A stretch of 42,426 nt of DNA from Clostridium yunnanense (GCF_016595795.1 NZ_JAENHN010000047.1:1-42426), one strand, 5' to 3'; counted from the first letter of the stretch, positions 1-9,172 are shown. Numbers and translations: made by a program. Notes: generated from the sequence alone by a model not told the origin.

Positions 1-32
1 CCAATTAACTTAAGCAGTTTTTAAAACAAAGC

Positions 33-68
33 AGCTGATAAAACTAAAAACTCTTAGTTTTATCAGCT
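33..68. terminator. Hairpin, probable terminator beyond the MMPL gene
   Basis: A perfect 15-bp stem (AGCTGATAAAACTAA with TTAGTTTTATCAGCT) surrounds a 6-nt loop. It lies downstream of the leftward exporter gene. The tract after the stem on the minus strand is only moderately T-rich, so it could equally serve an unseen gene entering from the left. A second perfect hairpin (10-bp arms, 2-nt loop) lies at 97-118. Confidence 0.6.
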
Positions 69-151
69 ACTTTTAAACTATTTAAATAAATCGCTCCTGA
101 AAAACTAAAGTTTTTCAGTGCCCTCGAAAGTCGCTTCAGTGATTTTTTATA

Positions 152-3100
152 TTATGCTATATATTCATTATCTACTGGGTCACTATTAAAGCTTGTTTGA
201 GATGATTTTGAGGTTATCTTTTCCTGTATTGATATTAAAGCAGGAATAACTATTGGAAGTAATACAACGCTTAGTAGGAATAATCCAGTAACTACACAAA
301 TAGCTAGTTCCATAAGAACATGTATATTTGATGGATATAATGTAGCAAAAGTACCTGCAAGAATTATCGCTGCAGACATTACTACGCCTCCTACATTTTT
401 AGCTGCAAGTATTATTGCTTCCTTTGGATTTGTATTTGGATATTCTTTAAAACGAGTCATTAAGAATATACTATAGTCAACTCCTAGAGCAGCTATTACT
501 ACAAAGGAGAAGAATGGTACGTTCCAAGACATTCCGTCAACATTACTAAATAGCTTAGCGGTTAAGAACGCTGTTACTGAAATTGCTGTATAGTAGGCTG
601 CAACTAGAGAACCAACTATATATACAGGTATCCAGAAGGATCTTATTACTAAAACTAATAGTACAAATATAGCACCAAGAACTATTATTTGAGTAAAAGT
701 TATATCGTGAGTTGCTATATTGTTTAAATCATTAGTAGTTGCTGTTGGACCAGCTACACCAAATTTAGCATCTGCAAGCTTTGATCCCTTTAATTCATTC
801 TTAACCAAGTCATTTATTTCGTTAATTGTCTTCATTGATTCTTCTGCATACGGATCTGAGTCAAGATTGATAGTTAACTTAGTTATCTTTCTATCGCTAG
901 ACATATAAGCATCAAACATTTTTGTAAGGTCTGATTTCTCAAAGGCTTCCTTAGGGATAAAGAAACTCTTTGTTCCATTTGTTAACTGTGTTAAGAAATC
1001 ATTAGTTTTATTTATACCGTCATAGATTGAGCCTAAACCATTGCTGCTCTTACCTATACCGTCTTTAAGTTGAGTTAAGCCGCCAGTTAATTTGTTTAAG
1101 CCGTCATATAATTTATCTTGGCCATCTTTTATTTTGCCAGCGCCATCTTGTAATTTTGCCATGTTGTCAATTATAGCCTTCTGACCAGCATTACCTTGTC
1201 TTAAACCTGCTGCTAAACCAGCTTCACCTTGTTCTAATTGAGCTATTCCTTGAACTAGTTTTGAATTTGGACTTGTACTAGCTATGATTAGGTTTAAACC
1301 ATCATTTAGACCTAATAATCCAGTTGTTAGTTGATTATAGGTTGCATTAAATTCAGTAACTTTTCCTGAAAGTCCATCTAATGTAGCCGAAAGTGTTGCT
1401 AGTGTACCTCTAAGTTTAAGGATATCAGGATCGTTAGCAGGAACTTTTGTTGCAAGTGAATCTACAGTTGAGTTCATTGATATTATAAATTGTTTAAGTC
1501 CTGATATTTGAACTGGAAGAGCATTATAAAACTGTCCGATACCAGCATATCCCTGTTGGATTGTGGCTAGTTTACCATGGATAGTTTGAAGTCCTCCGTT
1601 TATTTCAGCAACTCCACCTTTTACGCCTGAGATACCAGAAGTAAGTTTATCGGCGCCATTAGCCCCTTGATCTATACCAGCGCTTATTTTCTTAAGACCA
1701 TCTGTAATTGCGCCCATACCATTTTGTATTGCGCCTGTACCAGTTGAAAGCTCTTTAACACTTGAAAAATCAGGAGTAGTAAGACTACTGTCTATCTTCT
1801 TTAATCCATCATTTATTTGACCTACACCACCATTAGCAGAGCCTAACCCGTCCACTACTGTCTTTGTTTGAGAGTTTGTGTAGAAGTTTTCTATAGCATC
1901 ACCTTTTGGCTGAGTAACACTTGATACCTGCTGTATACCTTTTTGATTTTTAAGCTTCTCTGTTAGAGAATCTATAACTGCTAAATCTTCATTGTTATCC
2001 ATAGCATCTTTGTTTTCGATAACTACAGTAGTAGGCATAGCCTTACCTCTACCCATCTTGTCTGCAATTAGATTGAAGCCTTTAACAGATGGTGTATCAG
2101 CACTTAAATCTTTAAGACTATCAAAGGATAGTTTTGTACTATTAAATGCGATTACTGGAGTTATTATAGCTGCCACAAGTATTATAGATATAGCTGGATG
2201 TTTAACTGAGGCCGAAGTAACTTTTTCCCAAAGCTTGTTTTCTTTATGACCTGAAACATTATGTGAAGGCCAGAATAGCTTTCTAGCAAGCAACTTCATT
2301 AATAGTGGAGTTAAGGTTACAAGTTCAATCAATAGCACTGCTATACCAATAGCTACAGCATTAGCTGAACGATATATTGGGAAGCTAACAAAAGTTAAAC
2401 TAGCAAAGGCCATAAATACTGTTAGTCCACTATATATAACTGTTTTTCCAGCAGTTTTGTAAGTTGTAACTATGGCGTCATCTATTGAAAGACCATGTCC
2501 CAATTCTTCTTTGAATCTATTGAAAAGTAATATATTATAGTCTGTACCTATACCAAACAACACAAGAATTACGAACATTTGTGTTAAGCTTGTTATAGGG
2601 AAGTTAAATGCATTGATTAGTATTCCTATTATACCCATAGAGCAAAGATAAGAAACACCAACGGCAAGTAGTGATACGAAAGGTGTAACTATTGAACGGA
2701 ACATTATCATTAGTACTACTAATATAAAACCTACAGTGATAAAAGCACTTTTATCTACACCTTTATTAGTAGCAGCTAAGTAATCATTATTAATAGCTAG
2801 TTCACCAGTTATATAGTGAGTTGTCTTAACATCTTTTAAAGCATCTTCAAAAGCACTTATTATGGTTTCACTATCTTTAGTACCTTTTTCATAAGTAACT
2901 TGAGCTATTAGAGTAGTACCATCCTTAGAGATCATCTGGTCCTTAGCTTCAGGCGTTCCGAAAGGATCCATTATACCGTTTATTTTTAGTTCATCTTTCT
3001 TATCGTTAAGACTTTGTATACCTTTTTCGATATCCTTCATTTCTTCATCAGATAGTTTATTTGGGTCATTAAACACAAATATAGCAGTGTCACCTTTTGA

Positions 3101-3277
3101 AGTCCCCATTTTGTTTATCATCTCTGATGCTTGCTTTGATGGCGAATCATCACTTATTGAAGCTTGACCTTTTTGGTTTAATATCTGCTTTAGGTTAGGT
3201 TGATTTATGGTAAATAAAACTGTTGCAATTATCCATATAGCTAACAAAACCCATCGAAATTTTAGCATCTTTCTCAT
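152..3277 (-). CDS. MMPL/RND-family membrane exporter with heptad-repeat extracellular region
   Basis: This 1041-residue protein has the layout of MMPL (YdfJ-like) transporters: a membrane segment at residues 8-24, an extracellular domain, a membrane bundle at about 180-345, a second large extracellular region, and a second bundle at about 860-1020. Each bundle carries the family's Asp-Tyr signature (GIGTDYNILLFNRF near 246; a GVDYSIFLMTRF match near 930), the likely proton-relay residues. The second extracellular region (about 480-770) is rich in LxxG-type heptads such as GLKKI and GLNKL, as in YhgE/Pip-type proteins, and is probably an elongated coiled stalk. The start ATG follows AAAGGAG with good spacing. 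The substrate is unknown; lipids, drugs or surface glycolipids are typical of the family. It lies 173 bp downstream of a tetR gene on the same strand, so drug- or lipid-responsive control is likely. Confidence 0.88.
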   Translation of the reverse strand: MRKMLKFRWVLLAIWIIATVLFTINQPNLKQILNQKGQASISDDSPSKQASEMINKMGTSKGDTAIFVFNDPNKLSDEEMKDIEKGIQSLNDKKDELKINGIMDPFGTPEAKDQMISKDGTTLIAQVTYEKGTKDSETIISAFEDALKDVKTTHYITGELAINNDYLAATNKGVDKSAFITVGFILVVLMIMFRSIVTPFVSLLAVGVSYLCSMGIIGILINAFNFPITSLTQMFVILVLFGIGTDYNILLFNRFKEELGHGLSIDDAIVTTYKTAGKTVIYSGLTVFMAFASLTFVSFPIYRSANAVAIGIAVLLIELVTLTPLLMKLLARKLFWPSHNVSGHKENKLWEKVTSASVKHPAISIILVAAIITPVIAFNSTKLSFDSLKDLSADTPSVKGFNLIADKMGRGKAMPTTVVIENKDAMDNNEDLAVIDSLTEKLKNQKGIQQVSSVTQPKGDAIENFYTNSQTKTVVDGLGSANGGVGQINDGLKKIDSSLTTPDFSSVKELSTGTGAIQNGMGAITDGLKKISAGIDQGANGADKLTSGISGVKGGVAEINGGLQTIHGKLATIQQGYAGIGQFYNALPVQISGLKQFIISMNSTVDSLATKVPANDPDILKLRGTLATLSATLDGLSGKVTEFNATYNQLTTGLLGLNDGLNLIIASTSPNSKLVQGIAQLEQGEAGLAAGLRQGNAGQKAIIDNMAKLQDGAGKIKDGQDKLYDGLNKLTGGLTQLKDGIGKSSNGLGSIYDGINKTNDFLTQLTNGTKSFFIPKEAFEKSDLTKMFDAYMSSDRKITKLTINLDSDPYAEESMKTINEINDLVKNELKGSKLADAKFGVAGPTATTNDLNNIATHDITFTQIIVLGAIFVLLVLVIRSFWIPVYIVGSLVAAYYTAISVTAFLTAKLFSNVDGMSWNVPFFSFVVIAALGVDYSIFLMTRFKEYPNTNPKEAIILAAKNVGGVVMSAAIILAGTFATLYPSNIHVLMELAICVVTGLFLLSVVLLPIVIPALISIQEKITSKSSQTSFNSDPVDNEYIA

Positions 3278-3346
3278 GTATTTATCTCCTTTGTCTCTTC
3301 TTATATTATAGATATTTCAGGTGAAAGTATTAAAAATGAATTTAGT

Positions 3347-3362
3347 GTTGTGAATGTTTGAC
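3347..3362. promoter_or_regulatory. Possible TetR operator before the MMPL gene
   Basis: GTTGTGAATGTTTGAC lies about 70 bp upstream of the MMPL start. A close relative, GTTGTGAAAATGTTTAC, occurs at 4203-4219 just upstream of the tetR promoter -35 box. A shared motif before both the regulator and its probable target suggests an operator, but the motif is only weakly dyadic. Confidence 0.3.
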
Positions 3363-3450
3363 AGAGCAATAATGCTTTAGGTTTCATGCAAAAATTTGAG
3401 GCTATAGTGCTTAAAGTTATTACTCATAAGCTACTTTTAAAAAGTTCATA

Positions 3451-4125
3451 TTAGCATTGGATGGACACATTTTTTAAAACGTCCTCTATTCCTTGTTTTA
3501 CATGTGCCTCCTCATAAGCTATACCTAAGGCTTGAAGGTTATAGATTGTAAGTGCATAGGCATAGTTTGTTAAGCTAGTAGGAGTATCACTCTGAAGCCA
3601 TTCCATAATTACGTTATAGAGTGTACCAATGAAAGCTAAAGAGCATATCTTAACATCAGGGGTTTTAAGATCACCGGCTTGCTTCATTTGTTCAAAATAA
3701 TTTGAAGTGTAGCTCACGTACTTTTGAGTGATCTCATATCGCCTTTTTTCGAACCTAGAGTTTAGGCCAACTGCTTCAATAAGCAGAATTCTTGCTAGAG
3801 GTTTGTTTAATTCAATAGCCTTTAGAAAGAAAGTTATAGCCTTGCTAAAACCTAAATCAATTTCCTTGTTTATGTTATCTAGCGAATTAATTAAAGCATT
3901 AAAAAATTCCTCAGATACGTCATCATAAAGTGTATCAAACAGATCTTCCTTGTTCTTAAAATAGAAATAAAAGGTTCCTACAGATATATCAGCAGCATCA
4001 ACAACATCTTTAACAGTAGTGCTATGATATCCATTTACAGAAAAAACCTTTATTGCAGTTTCAAGAATATGTTTCTTTTTTAAGTCTTTTCTTTCTTGTG
4101 TTTCCTTTGAACTTTTGTAAACCAT
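3451..4125 (-). CDS. TetR/AcrR-family transcriptional regulator
   Basis: The 224-residue protein has a classical TetR N-terminal helix-turn-helix at about residues 18-64, including the segments ETAIKVFSVNGYHSTTVKDV and GTFYFYFKNKEDLFD. The rest is a helical ligand-binding and dimerisation domain with no specific family signature. It is read in the same direction as the MMPL exporter and sits immediately upstream of it, the usual arrangement for a repressor of an efflux gene. A separate sigma-A-like promoter lies in front of it (4172-4201) and a 173-bp gap before the exporter leaves room for a second promoter. The inducing ligand cannot be read from the sequence. Confidence 0.88.
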   Translation of the reverse strand: MVYKSSKETQERKDLKKKHILETAIKVFSVNGYHSTTVKDVVDAADISVGTFYFYFKNKEDLFDTLYDDVSEEFFNALINSLDNINKEIDLGFSKAITFFLKAIELNKPLARILLIEAVGLNSRFEKRRYEITQKYVSYTSNYFEQMKQAGDLKTPDVKICSLAFIGTLYNVIMEWLQSDTPTSLTNYAYALTIYNLQALGIAYEEAHVKQGIEDVLKNVSIQC

Positions 4126-4171
4126 TATATTACCTCATTTCAAGCATAGAATGACGCTTCATTTTATGCTT

Positions 4172-4201
4172 ATTATAATTCTAATTTAGGTTAAATGTCA
4201 A
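4172..4201 (-). promoter_or_regulatory. Sigma-A-type promoter of tetR
   Basis: Read on the minus strand: TTGACA (4201-4196), an 18-bp spacer, TATAAT (4177-4172). Both hexamers are perfect. It lies about 50 bp upstream of the regulator start. Confidence 0.7.
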
Positions 4202-4380
4202 TGTTGTGAAAATGTTTACTTTGCTTTTATATAAAATAATTTAGTAGGCATATTAATATAGGATAAACAATTCAATGAATTTTATATGATGGGTGCTAAT
4301 GAAGGTAACGAATAATATGGTTGGGTAGCGTATAAAGGAAATGCAAAAGCAAATTAAAATAAATCTATAAGTTAAATAAA

Positions 4381-4427
4381 AAAACTAAAGCAATGCATAG
4401 TATATCAGCATAGCTTTAGTTTTTTTG
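4381..4427. terminator. Bidirectional terminator of the germinant-receptor operon
   Basis: The arms AAAACTAAAGCAATGC and GCATAGCTTTAGTTTTTTT form a long stem with A and T tracts on both sides. It lies 25 bp beyond the last small gene of the leftward ger operon. The rest of 4126-4451 holds the tetR promoter and no supported gene. Confidence 0.75.
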
Positions 4428-4451
4428 AAGAGAAATGAACATTTAATTGAA

Positions 4452-4610
4452 TTATCTTATTAGTATAATATATGTAGGAAGAACAAAAGAAATTATGGCT
4501 ATAAGTAATGAACCGATTGCAGATAGTTTATTATTTTTCCATTGATACTTTGCAAAGCTTAATAAATACATATTAAGAATTAAAATTATTATTATTGCAA
4601 TAAACTTCAT
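4452..4610 (-). CDS. 52-residue two-helix membrane protein, germinant-receptor D-like subunit
   Basis: This short gene follows the C-subunit gene with a 27-bp gap. It begins with ATG preceded by TTAGGAG at good spacing and encodes 52 residues. The protein is almost entirely two membrane helices: residues 3-20 (IIIILILNMYLLSF region) and about 33-51 (IGSLLIAIISFVLPTYIILI), joined by the polar loop KYQWKNNKLSA. Small proteins of about 50-80 residues with two membrane segments are known as D subunits in Bacillus and Clostridium GerA-type operons, where they modulate germinant response. Position, size and topology fit that family. It is last in the operon and is followed directly by the terminator at 4381-4427. 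The call rests on context and topology, not a sequence search. Confidence 0.75.
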   Translation of the reverse strand: MKFIAIIIILILNMYLLSFAKYQWKNNKLSAIGSLLIAIISFVLPTYIILIR

Positions 4611-4637
4611 AAAGGTCAGTCTCCTAACATAAAGTTT

Positions 4638-5912
4638 TTAATTACTTTTCTCGCTAGATAATATTTCTGAGTTATATATCTTAGTTCCATTACGTCTTAT
4701 GACAAATTCTACTTCTGTATGGACCTCTGAATCTTTAAATTTCTTAAGCCAATGATAATCTTCGAAGTCTTGTATTGTACTAAATTGAGTAGAGGCATAA
4801 GAACCAAATCTAAATACATCTGTTTTTAATAATTGGCATTTTTCAATTGTTTTATCTATTTGATTTTTTATTGAAACCTTAAAAGCATCTTCAATTAAAG
4901 GTCTTAACTTATTGCTATCATAATCGATAGTACTTTGAATAGAGTTAATATCACCTTCAAGGAATATCTTTAGATTAATAATTGGTCTATCGTCTTTCAT
5001 ATTTACTTTTATTTTAGGTGGTTTTTGAGGTCGAATATTAAGTGCAACAACTTTTTTTTCTTCGATAGGATCTTGAATAAAGAAAAAACCCCTTTCGAAT
5101 TCATTTCGTATCATAAGAAGGGCTCTGGTTTCATCACCAGTTAGTTCACCAACCATTTTTCCTCCATCGAATATAGCAGAACCAAAGAACTCTGTAGGAG
5201 TTCCACCTTTACGTGGAAGCTGCCCTGCATAATAGGACCCACCAGAAGAGAAATTTGAGTTATCAAATCCATTGATTTCATGAAAATTTTCACCATTATT
5301 TGTTGAACCTAATGGTAGCAAAGGCTGCTCTATAGGACTTTTAATTTCATCAATCAGGTCTCTGTAAGTAGCAATAGGGAAGTAACCGGATTTTTTTGAT
5401 TGAAACATTAAGCCTTCCTCCATTTTTGATAGAGAATGAGTTGTAACTGGGATATTATTTTCAAGAAATTTTCTTGCAGAACCTTTAGTTACGGCACAAT
5501 ACGTATCTCGTCTTACTTCCCGTTTTCTAATAATACCATTTACATAAGGGTCTATTCCTTCTTTTGCTAGTTCTTCAGAAAAAATCATAAGATTTGTATG
5601 ATTAAAGGTTAATTCTCTGGAAATATAAGAATTTATCATATTAATTCCATTAAAAAAAGTAGGGCAATCTACTGATAGAATCAATATATCACCTTTTTGT
5701 GAACTAGTTATTCCACCTTCATTGGCGCTATTGTTTGAATTTTTATCAGAAGAAGTAAGTTGAACAGTTAATCTAAGTTTATCTGCTACGCCTTTTTCTA
5801 AACCTACGCTATGCACATATGCGAATTCTGTTACTTCATTTGAGTCAAAACATCCTGAAAGTATTGAAGAAGATATGGCGCATATCAAAAAAATAAAGAT
5901 GATTTTACGCAT
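4638..5912 (-). CDS. Germinant receptor C subunit, Ger(x)C-family lipoprotein
   Basis: The 424-residue protein starts with a lipoprotein signal peptide ending in the lipobox LSGC (Cys21), as expected for the GerC subunit anchored on the outer face of the spore inner membrane. The mature part has family features: an early VHSVGLEKG segment, an FNHTNLMIFSEELAKEG segment near residue 105, and a C-terminal domain with CQLLKTDVFRFG near 360. Length is slightly above the family norm (about 370-400). The start overlaps the end of the B-subunit gene by 8 bp, indicating translational coupling. The operon order here is A-B-C plus the small D-like gene. Confidence 0.9.
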   Translation of the reverse strand: MRKIIFIFLICAISSSILSGCFDSNEVTEFAYVHSVGLEKGVADKLRLTVQLTSSDKNSNNSANEGGITSSQKGDILILSVDCPTFFNGINMINSYISRELTFNHTNLMIFSEELAKEGIDPYVNGIIRKREVRRDTYCAVTKGSARKFLENNIPVTTHSLSKMEEGLMFQSKKSGYFPIATYRDLIDEIKSPIEQPLLPLGSTNNGENFHEINGFDNSNFSSGGSYYAGQLPRKGGTPTEFFGSAIFDGGKMVGELTGDETRALLMIRNEFERGFFFIQDPIEEKKVVALNIRPQKPPKIKVNMKDDRPIINLKIFLEGDINSIQSTIDYDSNKLRPLIEDAFKVSIKNQIDKTIEKCQLLKTDVFRFGSYASTQFSTIQDFEDYHWLKKFKDSEVHTEVEFVIRRNGTKIYNSEILSSEKSN

Positions 5913-6999
5913 TTTTTATCACCTTCTTTTTCCGTATGATATCTATAATAAGTGCAGCAAAAGGTAAAGCAAAAAATACAACCCAGCCATATTGTCTTAA
6001 TATAGTGATAAAACTCATAAGATTCATAAGATTATTTGGTATCATACTCAATGCAAAAAGTATAATTGCTGATGGAATTATTAAAGGACGCATGTCTTGT
6101 ATCCTGAAGGCTTTGCAATAAGTTGATAAAAAGGTATAAAATAGTGTGCTTACTGAAATTAATGTACCGATACTCCAGGAAAATATAAATATAGGATCAA
6201 GCCTATTAAAGAAAAAGCCTAACTGTATTACTCTGGTCATGGTGTACATTAGCGAAGTTACTTCTTGTGCTTGAGAATATCTGAAAATTAAAGTGGACGA
6301 AAGGTAAGCCGCTGATATTAAACAACCAGATATTATTAAGGATGTAAAGCCAATTTTTTTTAAGTGTTTTGTGCCTTGCAAAGATTGTGCTATGACTCCA
6401 AGTATTACTACCTCACCATAAAAAGAACTTTCCTTAAGGCCAAAAACTACGGTAGGTTTTATACCATAACCTAATAAAGGAAATAAATTGTGATAATCAA
6501 AATGATTGTAATTAAAAACTATGGTTCCAATAAAGCTTAAAAGTATAAAGTATCCGATGTGCTTAGAGAAACGTGCAATAGTTTCGAGTCCTAAGAAGCA
6601 AATGATAGTTATCACTACAATTTGTGTAAAAATATGAAAAACAAGCGGAGTTTCAGGGATAACGTAAACTTTCGAAACTTCACTAAATTCTCTTAAAAGT
6701 ACAGCTCCATTTACTAACAGCATGATTGATAAAATAATAGATGCAATAGAACCTAATAGACGGCCAAAAGATTTTTCGAAAGCAAATACTAGGTCTTTGT
6801 CAGGAAAACGCTTTAGCAAAATATAAATAAATGTAAAACCAACAATTGCAGTAGCAGCAGATATTAAAGTCATATACCAGGTAGAAGTTCCTAAAGCTTT
6901 AACAGTCATACTTGGGCCTACGAAGTATATTTTGACTGAAATAATAATTACAATAAGTGTTATAGCTTCTTGAACACCGATTTTTCCTTCTTTAATCAC
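5905..6999 (-). CDS. Germinant receptor B subunit, GerAB-family (APC-type) membrane protein
   Basis: The 364-residue protein is hydrophobic, with about ten membrane segments, and matches the GerAB/spore-permease branch of the APC transporter superfamily. It begins with the family-typical KIGVQEAITLIVIIISVKI segment and contains VIPETPLVFHIFTQIV near residue 130. In characterised receptors the B subunit forms the germinant-binding pocket in the spore inner membrane. Its start overlaps the end of the A gene (stop at 6996) by 4 bp and its end overlaps the C gene by 8 bp, so all three subunits are likely translated together. The germinant cannot be read from the sequence. Confidence 0.9.
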   Translation of the reverse strand: MIKEGKIGVQEAITLIVIIISVKIYFVGPSMTVKALGTSTWYMTLISAATAIVGFTFIYILLKRFPDKDLVFAFEKSFGRLLGSIASIILSIMLLVNGAVLLREFSEVSKVYVIPETPLVFHIFTQIVVITIICFLGLETIARFSKHIGYFILLSFIGTIVFNYNHFDYHNLFPLLGYGIKPTVVFGLKESSFYGEVVILGVIAQSLQGTKHLKKIGFTSLIISGCLISAAYLSSTLIFRYSQAQEVTSLMYTMTRVIQLGFFFNRLDPIFIFSWSIGTLISVSTLFYTFLSTYCKAFRIQDMRPLIIPSAIILFALSMIPNNLMNLMSFITILRQYGWVVFFALPFAALIIDIIRKKKVIKNA

Positions 7000-8675
7000 T
7001 TGTTTCCACCTTCTTTAGCTTTATTATCTAGTTTGGAAGAAGTTTTTTGCCTTTTTCTATCTACTGTATTTAAGAAATCAGGTCTTAATTTCTGACTAAT
7101 TATTGGTTTCCTTATAATTAAATCAGCAGAATCCTTATTAGTAGGAGACACCGGAGAAAGGTAAGGAACACCAAAGGATTTTAAGCTACAGGCTAAGCCG
7201 CTAATAATAACAATTCCTTCTGTTATGCCTAAAAAACCAAGTATGGATGCTAAAAATATAAAGAAAAATCTTAACATCCGAAGACCTAAGGACACTGAAT
7301 AATTAGGAATCGAAAAGCTTCCAAGTCCTGTTATTGCTACAATGATAATCAATATTGGGCTCACAAGCTTTGCAGCTACTGCAGCCTGACCTAATATAAG
7401 TGCACCTACAATACCAAGGGTTTGACCTATTACACCTGGTACACGAATACCGCCTTCACGAATAAGTTCAAAAGAAAATTCCAGCATTAGTATTTCAATT
7501 AGTGTTGGAAAGGGAACCTCTTCCTTTGAGGTTGCCATTGCAGCTAATAATTCTGTTGGAATTGCTTCGTGATGAAATAGTGAGAGAGCTACATAAAGTG
7601 CTGGTGCCAAAACTGTTACGAGCATCCCCGCAAGCCTTATTATTCTCAAAAATGAGCCATATTGCCAGCGAAGGAAGGTATCCTCCTGGGCATGAATAAA
7701 ATCATAAAAGGTAGCAGGTACAATATCAATAAAAGGAGTACCATCTACAATAATAGCCACTCTACCGTCTAGGAGGTAGTTAGCGGTTCTATCAGGTCTC
7801 TCTGTATTTAATATTTGAGGAAAGATTGAGTATTTACTATCCTCTATATATTGGGTTAACAACCCGCCTCCGATAATAAAATCTGTATCTATACTTGCTA
7901 TTCTTTTCTTAGCTTCATTGACTATATCCATATTGGTTAAACCGTCAATATACAGGATTGAACAAAAGGCTTGATTGGTTTTACTAACTTTCATTACTTC
8001 AGCTTTTAGATTTTGGTTTTTTATTATTCTTCTAATCAAGCTCACATTTGTACGCATGTTTTCTGTAAAGGCTTCCTGAGACCCAAGAATAACGTTTTCA
8101 GCGGTAGGTTTATCTACAGCACGTTTTTCAAAGCCTTTTGAATCGATAATAAGCACTTGATTGGAACCATCAATAAATAAAGCTGAGTTTCCGCTTAGAA
8201 CATTTATTATGGAACTAGGAAAATCATTTTCTTTAGAAACTTCATTTGCTGTGATTATGTTATCGTATATGTAATCATATAAGGTTACAGAATTCACATT
8301 GTTAAAGTAATCCTGGAAGTTCTCTACCTTCATAAGTTGCCTTATTACAAAATCACTGACAAACATTTTATCCACCATTCCATCAATGTAGACAATGAAA
8401 GCATCTATTTTTCTTGCAATTTTGAACTTCCTGATTTTAATATCATTATTATTTGTAATATCAAATTCCTTGTTTATTCTTTCGAGATTTATATTTATAT
8501 CTGTTGAAATAAAATCATTATCAGATTGTAATGGAACTGGAGAGTTTGCATCCTTTGTTTTCGTTACTGGATTTTGAGCAGGATTTTTAGTACCTTCTCG
8601 ATCACTTTCCAAAAGTTCGAAGGTAGTGTCTTCATTTGGTTTATATGTAAAGAGATTATTTAATAATTTAAACAT
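6996..8675 (-). CDS. Germinant receptor A subunit, GerAA/SpoVAF-family protein
   Basis: The protein is 559 residues from the chosen ATG at 8675, which follows AAGGTG by 9 nt; a longer reading from GTG at 8687 would start inside that ribosome-binding site. The soluble N-terminal half includes the family segments IDGMVDKMFVSDFVIRQLM and IDGLTNMDIVNEAKKRI. Then come DGRVAIIVDGTPF near residue 300, and four or five membrane segments at about 350-500 including RVPGVIGQTLGIVGALILG. These are hallmarks of GerA A subunits. The charged C-terminal tail (KLRPDFLNTVDRKRQKTS) is presumably cytoplasmic. It is the first gene of the operon and lies behind the sigma-G-like promoter at 8708-8737, consistent with forespore expression. 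Confidence 0.92.
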   Translation of the reverse strand: MFKLLNNLFTYKPNEDTTFELLESDREGTKNPAQNPVTKTKDANSPVPLQSDNDFISTDININLERINKEFDITNNNDIKIRKFKIARKIDAFIVYIDGMVDKMFVSDFVIRQLMKVENFQDYFNNVNSVTLYDYIYDNIITANEVSKENDFPSSIINVLSGNSALFIDGSNQVLIIDSKGFEKRAVDKPTAENVILGSQEAFTENMRTNVSLIRRIIKNQNLKAEVMKVSKTNQAFCSILYIDGLTNMDIVNEAKKRIASIDTDFIIGGGLLTQYIEDSKYSIFPQILNTERPDRTANYLLDGRVAIIVDGTPFIDIVPATFYDFIHAQEDTFLRWQYGSFLRIIRLAGMLVTVLAPALYVALSLFHHEAIPTELLAAMATSKEEVPFPTLIEILMLEFSFELIREGGIRVPGVIGQTLGIVGALILGQAAVAAKLVSPILIIIVAITGLGSFSIPNYSVSLGLRMLRFFFIFLASILGFLGITEGIVIISGLACSLKSFGVPYLSPVSPTNKDSADLIIRKPIISQKLRPDFLNTVDRKRQKTSSKLDNKAKEGGNK

Positions 8676-8707
8676 AATATGAATCACCTTTGTAAGTTAA
8701 TTTATAT

Positions 8708-8737
8708 TAGTATTACACTGATTGGCTCTAATATTCA
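8708..8737 (-). promoter_or_regulatory. Sigma-G-type promoter of the germinant-receptor operon
   Basis: Read on the minus strand: TGAATA (8737-8732), a 17-bp spacer, AATACTA (8714-8708). This closely matches the forespore sigma-G consensus TGAATA-N17/18-CATACTA. It ends about 33 bp upstream of the A-subunit start. Confidence 0.75.
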
Positions 8738-8857
8738 TATAGACATACACTATATATTGGTAATGAAGCTAGGTTTAATATGGAATTGATTGATCTTTAT
8801 ATAAAAAAGTACGTGGTAAGAGGGGGAGGACCAGAAGGAAGTGGCAGGAGTGTATAA

Positions 8858-8894
8858 TATAAATTAATAGTTGAGTTAGGAACTCCATAATAAA
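8858..8894 (+). repeat. PR-B palindromic repeat, right half only
   Basis: TATAAATTAATAGTTGAGTT followed by AGGAACTCC matches the right arm of the PR-B elements at 11754-11848 and 42200-42305. The left arm is missing. It lies in the 497-bp divergent gap between the ger operon and gpmA. The rest of that gap holds the sigma-G promoter, a purine-rich stretch and the gpmA control region. Confidence 0.6.
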
Positions 8895-8972
8895 ATCATT
8901 GTCGACTTTTTAAAAATATTAAATATGAAAGTTATATTAAAAATATAGAAAATTCTTAATAAATACTGGAAA

Positions 8973-8994
8973 TTATTAATGAAAGGTGTATAAT
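8973..8994 (+). promoter_or_regulatory. Probable sigma-A promoter of gpmA
   Basis: TATAAT at 8989-8994 is preceded by a weak -35 (TGGAAA) with a 16-bp spacer. The Fur-like box lies 12 bp downstream. The leader before gpmA would be about 170 nt. Confidence 0.5.
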
Positions 8995-9006
8995 AAAAAT
9001 ATACAA

Positions 9007-9021
9007 TGATAACTGTTATCA
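9007..9021. promoter_or_regulatory. Fur-like 7-1-7 operator upstream of gpmA
   Basis: TGATAACTGTTATCA is a perfect 7-1-7 inverted repeat. It differs from the Firmicute Fur-box core TGATAATnATTATCA at one symmetric base pair per arm. It lies just downstream of the gpmA -10 box, where a bound repressor would block transcription. Zur or PerR boxes share the 7-1-7 form, so the exact regulator is inferred. Confidence 0.55.
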
Positions 9022-9172
9022 ATTGATTAGGGGCTAAGTTTATTTCACAATAAAGATAAAGAAAGAAGCCTAGGAAACTTATAACAATAAATTAAATCAT
9101 TATTTATAGAATTTTATATATTAAAATTAATAATAATATAGAATATCTGAAGTTGTGAGAGGAGTGGAAAAT

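Noticed and set aside
4286-4315. Short frame MMGANEGNE followed by a stop and a further open stretch
   Set aside because: Too short, with no ribosome-binding site and no recognisable family; probably chance.
8780-8857. 25-codon frame starting MELIDLY in the ger-gpmA gap
   Set aside because: It has only a weak ribosome-binding site and a purine-rich tail, and it runs into a PR-B half repeat. Not supported as a gene.
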